From: Anaspis maculata
Taxonomy: Eukaryota; Arthropoda; Insecta; Coleoptera; Scraptiidae
DNA length: 64,000 bases
Assembly (NCBI GenBank): GCA_949128115.1
Contig: OX421966.1
Location: forward strand, 48,481,416-48,545,415
Reading direction: 5' to 3'
Part shown: piece by piece, positions 1 to 10,537 of the stretch
Numbering within the stretch: the first letter of the stretch is position 1
Layout of the letters: each line of letters starts with the position of its first letter
Position numbers and translations under genes: made by a program
The notes under the pieces: model-generated
The model's database searches: none
Seen by the model: the letters and a program-made list of their open reading frames with translations, nothing else
Told to the model about the DNA's origin: nothing

Positions 1-326
1 ATGAATTCGGGTGTTATTGAGGGGGTAGAGGGTCGAAATTGAGAAAAGAGTGGAGTTCTGGAACTTCCAGTGTATCTAGGAAGATCTGGGCAAATGACAA
101 AATGATAATACAACCAATGTGAATAAGGACTAAGTTCATCGTTTCTCGATCATCCTCACCCCTTACCCAGGTACCTGGGTTCAACCATTATGATACCTAC
201 TGGACTATCTTTTTTTAAATAAACATAAATCCTGCTTTTGGTCTTTGATTGATTCAATGGGATTTCAAAAATAGATCGATATTGGAAGTAAGGCTCAATT
301 TTTCAAATCTGTATTTTCAGTTCCAA

Positions 327-863
327 AGGGTCTTTCAATAAGAGTGATAGAACTTTGACAAGATTTTACTGTCATGTTTTGACATAAATACTGAGTATAT
401 CTTACAAAATCATCTTGTTTCAATAAGACGGGGCTACGTGCCACACAGCAGGACAAACCTTGGGACTTGTTGGCCGAAAACTTCCAAGGAAGAACAATTT
501 CGCGGAACGGCGATTTCAATTGGCCAGCGAGATCTTGCGATATTACACCCCTGAACTTTTTTCTGTGGGGGTATGTGAAGTCCCTGGTATACAAGAACAT
601 GCCTAGAACCATTGAAGCCCTGAGGGACAATATTGTGCGTGTTATTACTGAAATATAGCCCGATATCTGCCAGAAAGTTATTACAAATTGGACTTCCCGT
701 CTGCACGCCGTTAGACAAAGTCGAAGAGGCCATTTACTAGATGTTATTTTCCACACATAATGTTGAAAACCGTTCTTTCACATGAGTTAATCAGATATCG
801 TTAACCCTGACATAATTTATTTAATTCCAATTTGAAGTTCTATCACTCTTATTGAAAGACCCT
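327..863 (+). mobile_element. Internally deleted mariner-like element
   Basis: Terminal inverted repeats of about 29 bp are visible: AGGGTCTTTCAATAAGAGTG begins at 327 and its complement ends at 863 (CACTCTTATTGAAAGACCCT). Between them lies only the C-terminal part of a transposase. At about 540 bp it is well under half of a typical 1.3 kb mariner, so it is an internal-deletion derivative. A TA duplication is clear on the right (CCCTATATA) but not on the left. Confidence 0.75.
405..760 (+). pseudogene. Mariner-family transposase, C-terminal fragment, broken
   Basis: The fragment reads like the catalytic C-terminal part of mariner-family transposases of the DD(E/D) class. A QDGATCHTA-like motif appears near 420-450 but is interrupted by a stop in front of the Asp. 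After a frameshift near 450-465 the frame continues through LLAENFQGR, a WPARSCDITPLNFFLWGYVK-like block (540-590), then VYKNMPRTIEALRDNI. An in-frame TAG at 656-658 is followed by a readable tail (RLHAVRQSRRGHLL) to the TAA at 758-760. The N-terminal DNA-binding domains are absent. It cannot encode an active enzyme. Confidence 0.8.
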
Positions 864-899
864 ATATATGAATTGAAAGTTTCGGAATTTCTTCCTTTT

Positions 900-1620
900 T
901 CTAGATTTTGACCACTGTCCCCTCAGTAGGTAGCCATCTCAATTTATTGATTCAGATTCTTTCAAGTTACTTCTCCATTACCCTTTTCCTAGAATGCTAA
1001 TTCCTTCACTCGATTTTGACCCCCGCCCCCTCGATAATTACTCCAATTCATAACTTATATTTTTCATTCTTCAACTTAATTTGAGCCAGTTTCATGGATT
1101 TTAAAATGCTTGAGACAAATTCTTATTTGGACTAGGACATGGCTGTAGGCAGAAATTATGGTGGGTGGGAAAAGGGATGGTCGAGAAATGAAGAACTCAA
1201 TCCTTGTGCAGATTGTTTTCATTATCATTTTGTCATTCACCCCGATCAATTTCTAGATAGATGAATTGTAAGGTCCAGAATTTCATTTTTGTCTTGATTT
1301 TGACCCTCTACTTCCTCAATAACACCAGAACTCATTGGTTTAGATTTTTTTGAATTATTTTCCCAATAATGGGAATCGCAAGTTTCGGAATGTTACTCCG
1401 TTCCCTTGATTTTGACCCTCCAGCCCCCTTCAGAATAACCCCCAATTGATTGATTTGGATTTTTCAAAATTATTTCTCGCCTATTATTCTGTTCAGATTT
1501 TATGAGAATAAAAAAATTCGGAATTTTAATTCATTTTCTCAATTTCGACCACCAACCCCCTTGATAACTACCCCAATCCACAACTTGGACTTTTTTAATT
1601 ATTTTTCCCAGGATCACAAG
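900..1620 (+). repeat. Degenerate tandem repeat, units of about 110-140 bp
   Basis: Units begin with a (C)TTGATTTTGACCCYC-like box at about 903, 1012, 1297, 1407 and 1540, followed by a C-run, CCTCAATAA-like text, a T-rich stretch and CAAGTTTCGGAAT-like text. Spacing is irregular and units are strongly diverged. No gene is seen. Confidence 0.5.
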
Positions 1621-1821
1621 TTTGATTAAAACCAGTTTCATGAATTTCAAAAAAATTGAGGTTATTCCTAATTTTGGCCTTATTAGGGGTGTAGGGGAAA
1701 AACTGTTCATAGGAGGGGTCCAATTTTTCAGGAATACTTTTCTTGAATCAAGATCTTCAACATATAAAAAATCTAGCCAAATTCACCGAAACCACTTTTT
1801 CATAGAAAACGTGCGGGGTCC

Positions 1822-3497
1822 TTTATCATTGGTGTGAATACTGTGAATGCTGAAAGAAAAGGTTGCCACCGCCACCCCCGACCTGTTAGTAGACGTATTT
1901 CTGCAATGGAGTCTTATATAAAATGCGAGATAAAATGACAACATACGATTTTATAGCCGTAGGTTGATGCCTGAATCTGAATAAATATAGTCAACTACTG
2001 TTCATTTAAAAAAGTACTCAAAAAATCTGGCACCGGGAAAGGATATAGAAATTCAACTCACCGCAGTCCATCGGTTCGAATCGAATCAATAAGCAAGCCA
2101 AGAACAATACGAGGCTGCCATGAACGTCAAGAAACAGTCAACGAAAGAGTCACAGTCAAGAAAAAGTTAAACAATCAACCTCCAATATTATTTTGCTGTT
2201 TGGTGTTCGAAACATTGCTGCTGGACAAATAAATGTAAATAATTGGGTTTAAACACGATCCAGAGTTCCCAGATGTCGTGGTGCAGACGTGGTCCAATTT
2301 TTTTGTCGAAAATATACCGATTATTTGCAAACCTGTGTCAGGTTCCTGCTTGTGTCAACCTGACGCGGGCAAAAAGACTAACTTCACTCAAGTTGTAGAA
2401 AGAACACCAGCCTTATCGGTATTTTGCCTTGGTACATTCGAAGGATATCTGGCGGCAGCATCTTGTCTGAATAATTCTCCTTTTATTGGCAAGAAGCACT
2501 TTGTTTCGCAACTATTGCCAAGAAGCCTCATCAAGCTACCTAATTTCTTAGAAGTTGCGATCTGAGAAGGCGCAGCTTTTTTTGGAAAAGTAGAAATGGA
2601 GATGTTGGAGCAGCCCTTGAAGCAAAAATCACTTGGACAAAACCTTCGCATGAGAACCGGAAAAAACAGTAGAGACATACAGAGTCTGAAGGAGATGTCA
2701 TGTGAATATATAATCATAAGACATCAATATAACTCGACATGGCATCTCTCTGGCAACGCTTTTCCGTTTTCTGATGCAAAATTGATAAATTCATAGTGAA
2801 CTGCCACCACAAACCAAAAATCAAATTGTCTTCTGATATATAAAATTCACAATATACAGAAAGATGCTTCTATGTGTTGTTTTGTTTTTCCTAATTTTCA
2901 AAATATTCATGGACTGTAGACTGCCTATCAGACACAGCCTGACAACAACGGTCAATGCATAATGACATGATGGCCTGCCTAGTGCGCAAGCGCAGGACAG
3001 GTTTATTGCTTCATTATTCCCCAATTTAAACTCCCAAATTCCCAGATTTTTTTCTAAAAAAGTAGGGACTTTTGGGACGAGATATTTAATATCGTCTGTA
3101 TTGATCTCGGTACTTTGATTTCAACAAATAAAAGAAAAATAGTATAAGAACCCTTTGCAATCATTTTCATTTCAAGTAGATATAGTTTTGAATAGCATTT
3201 TGTCATACCGTTTACCCTTATTTATGTCATTTTATGTTGTCAATAGACTCTGTAAGAAATCTCCAAGCTAATCACACATTCAGTAGAAAATGAAAACCAT
3301 CAACGGAGAGGAATATCTATATCTGTTGTTTTTTAAATTTTTTCTTTTCAAGAGTCTAATCAAGACTCTTGATCTTGACAGCCCAACTCTTGTCTTGTCT
3401 AGAAATTTCAAGACAAGAGTTTCTAGAGGTCTTGTCTAAGTCTTGACGCCCTTTCAAGACAAGAGTCTAGAAAGTCTAACTCTAGACGGCAACACTA
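1822..3497 (+). mobile_element. hAT-like non-autonomous element, 5'-truncated copy
   Basis: This stretch aligns, in the same orientation, with 36280-37949 inside the complete element at 35931-37949. Its right end is intact: clustered CAAGAC motifs, then GGCAACACTA ending at 3497. The left 350 bp of the element, including its left TIR, is missing. Relative to the other copy it retains about 85 bp near 2110-2195 and lacks the hairpin MITE, so TA at 3143-3144 is the empty site. Short frames inside show no similarity I recognise to hAT transposase, so I treat it as non-coding. Confidence 0.8.
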
Positions 3498-4199
3498 ATT
3501 GGAAATGTGTTGAATCTAGTACTCCGCTTTTACTAACTCCTCCGCGTAAATATGATTCCATCCCGTATTATTCTTATAAATATTATTTCATAATAACCGA
3601 ACTGAAAAAGCTCCCCTGTCACTTTTTCAACGTATTTTTTTAAACTGCTCTGGACTCCAAGGGCGTGAATTTTGAGACACTCTGTATATACAAACTGCGA
3701 GAATTGCTAATCTAATTATTATTTATTCATTGACCAACAGACTAACAGGTTCTGTGATTGGGTCAACATCAAAATCACGCATTTACCTACAAAAAAAATT
3801 CAACCTGGATATTCCATCGTGAAATATATCGAAGTCATCCTGAGCCCTGTTGTAGCCGAGGCAAACCCGGTTGAGACGAGAGTTCTAACTGAAAGATGTT
3901 CGGGATTTGCTAACAAAGAAAGTGTCTTGGCTAGAAGATTTGGCAGATATAAACATAATAAATCTACGTAGAAATTGAATGAACTGAAATTCTCTGCGCT
4001 CTTCAATGCAAGGCTAATAAAACCAAAGCTTCTCAGAAGCAAATTTTGAGGGTAGTCACGTTCGGGATAAGCTCCATCAGCAGCAAGAGACAGACCTTTA
4101 GGAACCTTCTCTGGACACCCTCCTCCTATTAATTAATACACTTGGCATAGTAAAAGGAGACCAAATGTAGGAGGTATAATTTAGGCAGGACAAAACCAG
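3498..4199. other. No gene or clear repeat seen
   Basis: AT-rich sequence. A GACACTCTGTATATA motif near 3677 resembles the end of the local fold-back families, but no partner arm was found. Confidence 0.4.
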
Positions 4200-4565
4200 G
4201 GCTTTATTTTGTATTCGTTTTTTCAACGTCGGCCTATTTCCGCAACGAGGGCTAACACCGACGCCAGTAAATACTTTCCTCCACTATACCGGAAATTTTG
4301 CCTGTGTGTTCCAACACAGGGTGGGGATTTTTAGCGACCACCAACATCGCATAGGGTCGGCACCATCGTTCGTATTTTACGTGCTATGCGACTCACATTG
4401 CGCGTCTTGCATGCATTTAGCAAGCATTCCAACTAAATCAAAGACCTTGTTTTGGAAACGAGAATCCGAGCGTTACAGTGGGACTAGAGCCCACGGCCGC
4501 ACGGCCCCTCAGGTTGTAGTCGGACACGCTGATCACCACACCACAAGCTCCTCCCAGCGCCCTGC
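4200..4565 (-). mobile_element. Possible tRNA-derived SINE
   Basis: On the minus strand, 4560 down to 4470 resembles a tRNA-type Pol III promoter: an A-box-like TGGTGATCAGCGTGTCCGAC, then CCTGAGGGGCCG, then a B-box-like GGGCTCTAGTCCCACTG. A tRNA-unrelated body continues towards lower coordinates, ending near an AATAAAGCCC-like stretch around 4205. The B box departs from GGTTCGANTCC and no second copy lies in the window, so this is tentative. Confidence 0.35.
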
Positions 4566-4658
4566 ACAATATGACAAATGCGCTGTATTTTTTTGAAGTC
4601 CTTGGAATTTCTGACAATAAAGCCTAGGGCCCTGTTTGTATCACTAGAGGTTTTCTCT

Positions 4659-5574
4659 ACAGGGTGTTTATTTGAAAAGTTGTCACGCCTGATTTCTCGC
4701 CGCCAGAATCTTTTACAGGAAAATCTAGGACACATACTGTCAATTTTTTATCTTCAACCCTTTCGCCCCCACCCTACCTTACTTTGAAATTTCAAATAGC
4801 ATCACGTTTTTTGTGATATATCAAATGGAAGGTAATACATCTAATTTTTTCAAACCACCCCCTAACGCTTGTGAATGAAACCTTTTCTTAATGAAAAGAA
4901 AAAAATTTCCCCTATAAGTTCCCGATTCTTGAGAAATAGACTTTTCAGCAGGAACAGGTCGATTTTTATTTCGATGGGGTCATCTAAGATGCGCATGTCC
5001 AAATTTTCGTCTTCAACCCTTTCGTCCCCACCCTACCTTACTTCAAAGGGGTGGTTGAAAAAAATTAGAGCTATGTTCGGCGCAAAGAGAGTTCTATTGC
5101 CTTCAATTTAATGTTTCACAAGATAGGTGATGCTATTTTAAGTTTTAAAGTAGGTAGGGTAGAGTGGGGGCGAAGGAGTTGAAGATGAAAATTTGGCCAT
5201 ACATGTCTTAGATCACCCCCTTAAAATAAAAATCGACCTGTTTTTGCTGGAAAGTCTATTTTCCAAGAATCGGTAGTTCAGAGGGGAAAAAGTTTCATTT
5301 TATCAACAAAGAGAGGATTTTAACAAGGGGGTAGAGGGTGATTGAAAAAATCAGAACCATGCTTAGCGGAAAGGGAATTTTTGAAGCTATTTGAAATTTG
5401 AAAGTAGGGTGGGGTTAGGGGCGAAGGGGTCGAACATAAAAATTTGCCAGTATGTGTCCTAGATGTCCAAGATGTCCCCCTCGGAACAACAATCGACCTG
5501 TTTCGCCATCTTCCTGTGAAAAATTTTGTCGGCGAGAAATCAGGGATGAAATTTTTTTAAATGAACACCCTGTA
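4659..5574. mobile_element. Fold-back element ending ACAGGGTG / CACCCTGTA
   Basis: The left end ACAGGGTGTTTATTTGAA at about 4660 is mirrored by AAATGAACACCCTGTA ending at 5574. The arms match over several hundred bases: both contain TTTCTCGCCGCC-like and GAAATAGACTTTTCAGC-like text, and a paired CTTCAACCCTTTCG box recurs internally. A single arm of the same family lies at about 32505-32935. It appears to sit just upstream of the candidate exon at 5703, presumably in an intron. Confidence 0.7.
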
Positions 5575-5702
5575 TAATGCTGAGAGAATGATCAAATTGA
5601 GTCGAATAGCACGCCTACATTACGGATCAAATCGGGTCGTTACTTAAACCGGTATGACATAGGTAACTCCTACCGTCTTGCAGCCTCGCATTTTTCAACT
5701 AG

Positions 5703-5951
5703 GCAGATAACTTTGCAAAATTCTGTGGAAACCACAATGCACGAATAAGACACACATCTGCAAAATTGGCGGAGGAGCCGGGCATCGAGAGCTTGCTCGA
5801 AGAGACGCTTTTCGTAGGTCCCAACGAAACTGTCAGACGGCAGACCGCCAAGCTATTATTTCATACGGCATATTGGATCTTCAACACCAAACGACACAAT
5901 TCTCAATATCAACTAATCAACTTACGTGGAAATAGTAAATTGCTTAGGACG
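5703..5951 (+). CDS. Candidate internal coding exon, unidentified gene
   Basis: A 249-bp open stretch (83 codons, phase 0 at both ends) is bounded by a good acceptor, a pyrimidine-rich tract ending TTTTTCAACTAG at 5702, and a strong donor ACG|GTAAGTA at 5952. The peptide looks like real protein: NFAKFCGNHNARIRHTSAKL, then EEPGIESLLEETLFVGPNE, then TVRRQTAKLLFHTAYW. Amphipathic leucine-rich helices separated by short loops suggest HEAT/ARM-type repeats, as in very large scaffold or E3 ligase proteins, but I do not recognise the family. The last 25 residues are less convincing. No adjoining exon with matching phase was found on this strand, so the gene is unresolved. Confidence 0.55.
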
Positions 5952-8058
5952 GTAAGTATTAATTACACGCATTTCAACAATGCCAATAAATCATCGTATA
6001 TCCTATCAGGTGTTCTGATTACAACCCCGCTTCTATCTGGAAAAGCTGATACCCCAATTACTCGTTTTTGTTTTGCTTTTGTTTATCGATCATTGAGGAC
6101 TTTCCGTTGTTAGTGGAATTCCAATCTGCAATCAACAATCACCTGGTAAGGAAGCTGACAAAAAGTCAACAACGAATATAATGCCGACATAGTTTACAAA
6201 GAAAGATCGATAATCTACAACAAACAGCAATAAAAGCCATGGTACTTATGGGGTGCGATGACGGCGCGTTTGGATAATCTCTGCGAGAGATCCAACACTT
6301 GCTCATGACGGCGGCGCACCTTTGCAGGATTACCATGCCTATGGGTGGCGGATTAACATAATCGCAACAGCAGCAGCAGCACCACCACCACCATTCGTTA
6401 AATACCAAAGGCGGAGAAGTTATGATGAGCGTTGTGGTTTTGTTGATTGAGTCTACTGTAAGCTCACGTCAAGAGAGATGAAGTCATAAATATAGTAATT
6501 GGCAATTAGCTGCTGGTAGGAGGATTCCCAAGACACGACAAGAGCTTGGTGGCGGTGGTGAACATCAAACATGACACGGTTCAAAACACGTGTCAGCCAC
6601 CTTTGCAGGGTGATTCTACAGCAGCAGGAAGAATGTTCAGCCTAAATAGCCTTAAATCGAAATGCGACAGAGAAAAAGTACGGAGGAATCACCAGAGTGA
6701 AACTCATTCTCTGCATGACTGTGCTACTTATAAATAGTATACTACATAACGAGACGGGAAAAGCATCTTTTACCTGCGGGCAAAGACAACCTCCGCAGTT
6801 ACCATTTTCTGATTTCCCCATGAAGTAGGTGATGAATCACTTACCACCCTCTTATGTAGTAGGTACTTGATGAATCAATCATTATAATAGTTGTGATGGA
6901 AGTGGAACTGAAATGCTTTTAATAGTTATCACCAAGAAAATTTTGATTTCGCTCAAGAACTTTCATTTGAGGTCTGCAAGAGCCATCACCCCAGTAACAT
7001 CTTTTTACAACATATGCTGATCTTTACTATGTAAGTTTTGGCGTGAAATTTTAAACTGTATCAAAGTGCCTCTCCCTCTCCCTTCCCTTCCTTCTCGAAA
7101 TTATGAACAACTTTCGGGCTTTTGATGTGGAAAATTTGTTTTTCTGCAGAGCCCACTTTTATTTTTGGTGGGTAGCTAATTTCACTTGTGACTGATATTT
7201 AGGCAATTATTAAATTACAACTCAATTATTTCACTCATCTTTTGTCTTTCGCAGATAAACAATTTTTTTTATTATCAAGTTATTGTGTTTTTTTCACTCG
7301 ATCCGTGGTGCAGTTCTAACAAAGTATCTGTATCCGAATATTATCCCGTATTTGCCCTCTTGTCTGATGAAACAACAAAACGTATTAGCGCCTGTTTTAT
7401 TCCACCGGCATTCTACTCGCGAGCGACAAAGCTATGCTCGACAGAAAAGCACAGGAAACGTCTGCAACAGGTTTTGTCCTGCAATATTCAACATCCCGCC
7501 AAGCCCCACTTGATGTGAAAATTACATCTTTTATCTCTCTGACCCTGTTGCTGCTACACCATTCATTCGCCGTCCCGCCACTCACTCCAAACCAGTGACA
7601 GTACAACGTTCGATTGTTCCTGATGAAAACATCACTGGTTCAAAACCTGTACAAACACGTCGATAATACGTTGCTTGCAGGAGGTGAGCGGTAGAAGGTG
7701 CCGAGGTTGGAGAGCCATGTTCGAGAGAGAAAAGACAACTGAAATCCGTCAGGGTCAAAATAAATTTTACGATTTTTGCATTTCAATCACTTTTTCTTTT
7801 ATTGTAATCTGGCAACAGAATGGTATTGACAGTGCATGAAGAGATATGTATGCTTTATAGGTTGTACCTAACCTACAACTTTACAGTTTTAAAAGCACTG
7901 AAGACAAACTAGCGATTCTAAGGGGCCATAAAACGCATTCAAGTAATAAAAAAAGACAAAAAGCGAGCTCAAAGCGGCCACAAAATGCTTTGGTTATTAG
8001 GCCTAGTAGAGTCACAAATATCAAGGTTAAGGCGATAATTTTTCTGAAAAACACCTAC
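5952..8058. other. Probable intronic or intergenic DNA
   Basis: No supported gene. A compound CAG/CAC trinucleotide run lies at about 6364-6394. A pyrimidine-rich acceptor at 7313 followed by an open frame to about 7470 was considered and not accepted because its donor is weak and its phase does not match the exon at 5703-5951. Confidence 0.4.
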
Positions 8059-8190
8059 CTTCCAGTATTCTCAACGCATTTAACGTAACCTCATCGTCCA
8101 GATCCAGAAATAGGCGGATTCCTAGAAGAAGTTGACGAAGCTTCCTCCAATATGTTCGAGGTGGTCGCTGATCCAACAAAAATGGAAATT
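8059..8190 (-). CDS. Candidate internal coding exon, unidentified gene
   Basis: On the minus strand, TATTTCTTGTTACACAG (acceptor, AG at 8192-8191) precedes an open 132-bp stretch that ends GGAAG|GTAGGTGT (donor from 8058). Two bases complete a split codon at the start and one base is left at the end, so both introns are phase 1 and the exon could be skipped without a frameshift. The peptide runs FPFLLDQRPPRTYWRKLRQ, then LLLGIRLFLDLDDEVTLNAL, then RILE: helical and typical of conserved protein, but I cannot name the family. It is on the opposite strand to the exon at 5703-5951, so at least two genes are implied if both are real. Confidence 0.5.
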
Positions 8191-9328
8191 CTGTGTAACA
8201 AGAAATATATTTAAGTATAGGTGGGTAAACACGAGGATATACATAACGCAGCTTCGAGATTATGGGGGGATGTTTTCTACATTCATATTTAGAAATTAGT
8301 AACACTTAGTTAAAAACGCCGCAGGGGAGGACCCGGGATAATTGAGCAAGGCATCAAGCCGCAAAATCCCATCTTGTGTGGGCTTGATGAATTCCAGATG
8401 AAATGTCTCCATAAACAAATTATGCCTGTCGGTACCTGCCTGTTCCTCTCTCAAACCAACCCACGCTATCTGATGCAGAAACGGAGCAAATATCCCTGGG
8501 TACCTGTGCCTGTGCATATGAATCTCATATCAACTGGAGGTTTAGTTATTTTATGCATAATTATCATTGACTTGACCATGCATAACTGCAAATGAGTCGT
8601 CGTGGAAACTCAACAGACAAAACTGCAGATAAGTAACTAAAGGTTAGAAAAGTTTATTGTGAAAAAATGGCACTTAAGCGATGGCATATACCTAGCAGCA
8701 ATAAAAGGCAATTAATTGAGAATGATTACATCAAAATCCAATTCTCTTCCATGACTATAAGGGTTGATTTTATGCGTTTTTAATGGCTGTATCGATACAC
8801 AAAAGAAGTTCAATTAATTAGTTACATGGAATAAAATGAATAGCTTTTTGACGCGGCAATAAAAGTATTGGTGCTCAAGTAATAAATAATAAAAATATGT
8901 CGCTGCAATAAGTAAGTAGGTAGGAACAGAAAACGTAACTATCGTCTGGCTTTTTTCAAAGGTCAAGTGCGGAAAGTGGAACTATAAATTGGTGATGCTT
9001 CAATCTTGTTACCACTTCCTCTATCACTTGTTTCTCATCGAAGTAAAATTTTCAAGGTACGATTGACATCATCAAACTTTTCTCTATTGAATGCAAAAAA
9101 CTGCACCTCAATATTCTTTGGATTATGCACGTACCAAGCTTTTAAACCTAAACGTGTTCATTCTTCGACTCAAAGACTTCGACTGAGGCGAATGCTCAAT
9201 GCTCATGCCCCGCGCTCTCATCCCGTTAAACGTCAACTGACCTATAACCGGTGGCTGTACCATGCTTAGTTGTCTCGTCAGTTACTGAACCTAATCAGTC
9301 ATAGGTTACTTGACGCCGAAAGTACATA
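8191..9328. other. No gene or repeat recognised
   Basis: AT-rich sequence of ordinary complexity, possibly intron of the minus-strand exon at 8059-8190. Short frames here lack splice support. Confidence 0.35.
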
Positions 9329-9902
9329 ACGTATGGTCCGAAAGTTTTGGGAATTTTTTTAAAAGCTAATAACTTTTTTTGGATAGTTTTAATTTTGTAA
9401 CGTGATATTGCAAAAACTAGCATCATCTTCAACAATTTCGAATTCCTATTCAACATTATTGAAGATGGGCCATTATCTTTGATGGCTCTCAGTTTTCTTC
9501 TGCCATGTTCGATCATTCTCTGGACAACAGCAGGATTAATTTCTTAGAGCTCCTGCCTCCCAATGTACCGCAAGCTCGACCAATATAAGATTTTTTGTAA
9601 GTATTGAACAGGATAGTATACGATAAGGGATGGGAAGCTGCGGATAAAGACCAATTACGGCGTCACATTTTTCAATAACATTAGAGAATTTCGCATTTGA
9701 GAAATTGATACAGAAAATCATGGAACATGGCAGAAGAAAATTGAGATCCATCGAAGATAATGGTCCATTTCCACTATGTTGAACATGAATTTGTTATTGT
9801 TATATATGATGTTAATTTTTGCAATGTCAAGTACGAAAATAAAGACTATTCCGAAAAAGTTATTAGCTTAGAACTATTTCCCAAAACTTTCGGATCATAC
9901 GT
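9329..9902. mobile_element. MITE with TIR ACGTATGGTCCGAAAG, TA target site
   Basis: TIR ACGTATGGTCCGAAAGTTTT starts at 9329 and is mirrored by AAAACTTTCGGATCATACGT ending at 9902; TA flanks both sides (9327-9328 and 9903-9904). An internal inverted pair (about 9461-9525 with 9718-9780, sharing CATGTTCGATCA / GAACATGGCAGAAG text) makes it fold back further. At 574 bp it has no transposase. The shorter relative is at 13257-13477. Confidence 0.8.
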
Positions 9903-9951
9903 TACTTGAACGCTTAATATAAAATATGAAGTTGATAAAACCCCACCTACA

Positions 9952-10537
9952 TACAGGGTGTTTCAGGGATGGTAGCAAAAAATTTAACTGTAGGTATATC
10001 TCGTCAAAATATGATGAAAACCTCTATACCATTTTGCAAAGTTCGGCCTGATGACGAAGATACAGCCCTCCAAAGTTCACTTTTTCCGGATTTCAAAAAT
10101 TTGTAACTCAAGAACGTTTAGACGAATTCAGCTTTAATTCAGCAAAAACTGGTTTGTCATAATTATCTATCAACCTGCCAAATTTGGGAAGAATCCAATC
10201 AGTGGTGTAGGAGTTATGAGGGTCAATAATTTAGAAGCATCCGAAGAAAAGTTGACTTGAGGTGACCACTCATAACTTCTACACCACTGATTGGATTCAC
10301 TCCAAATTTGGCAGGTTGATAGACAATTATAACAAACTAGCTTATGCTAAATTAAAACTAAATTTGTTGAAACGTTCCCGAGTTTCAAATTTTTGAAATC
10401 CGAAAAAAGTGGAATTTGAAGGGCTGTATCTTCGTTATTAGGCCGAACTTTGCAAAATGGTATGGAGGTTTTCGTTATATTTTGACGAAATCTACTCACA
10501 ATTAAATTTTTTGCTATCATCTCTGAAACACCCTGTA
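9952..10537. mobile_element. Fold-back element ending ACAGGGTGTTTCAG
   Basis: A nearly complete palindrome of about 586 bp: ACAGGGTGTTTCAGGGATG at the left mirrors CATCTCTGAAACACCCTGTA at the right. Arms of about 270 bp match throughout, including GATACAGCCCT / AGGGCTGTATC and CAACCTGCCAAATTTGG / CCAAATTTGGCAGGTTG. No coding capacity. Confidence 0.85.

Larger units (their letters stand above)
1..1340. repeat. Diverged fold-back repeat (arms 1-190 and 1150-1340)
   Basis: Reverse-complementing the first 190 bases gives a sequence that aligns with 1150-1340 (shared stretches include ATTTTGTCATT, TCAATTT/TTGATTT-CGACCCTCTAC and CCTCAATAACACC). The window edge probably cuts the left arm. The centre holds the mariner remnant at 327-863. 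No coding potential is seen in the arms. Divergence is considerable, so this is an old element. Confidence 0.55.

Noticed and set aside
295..756. 153-codon minus-strand frame
   Set aside because: Antisense shadow of the mariner transposase fragment; composition is not protein-like.
2068..2085. GGTTCGAATCGAATC, resembling a Pol III B box
   Set aside because: No A box upstream at the right distance, and the related copy near 36498 does not keep it; it is part of the hAT-like interior.
7283..7518. Possible exon 7314-7470 with a pyrimidine-rich acceptor
   Set aside because: The donor (CAACAG|GTTTTG) is weak, two frames are equally open, and its phase does not fit the exon at 5703-5951.
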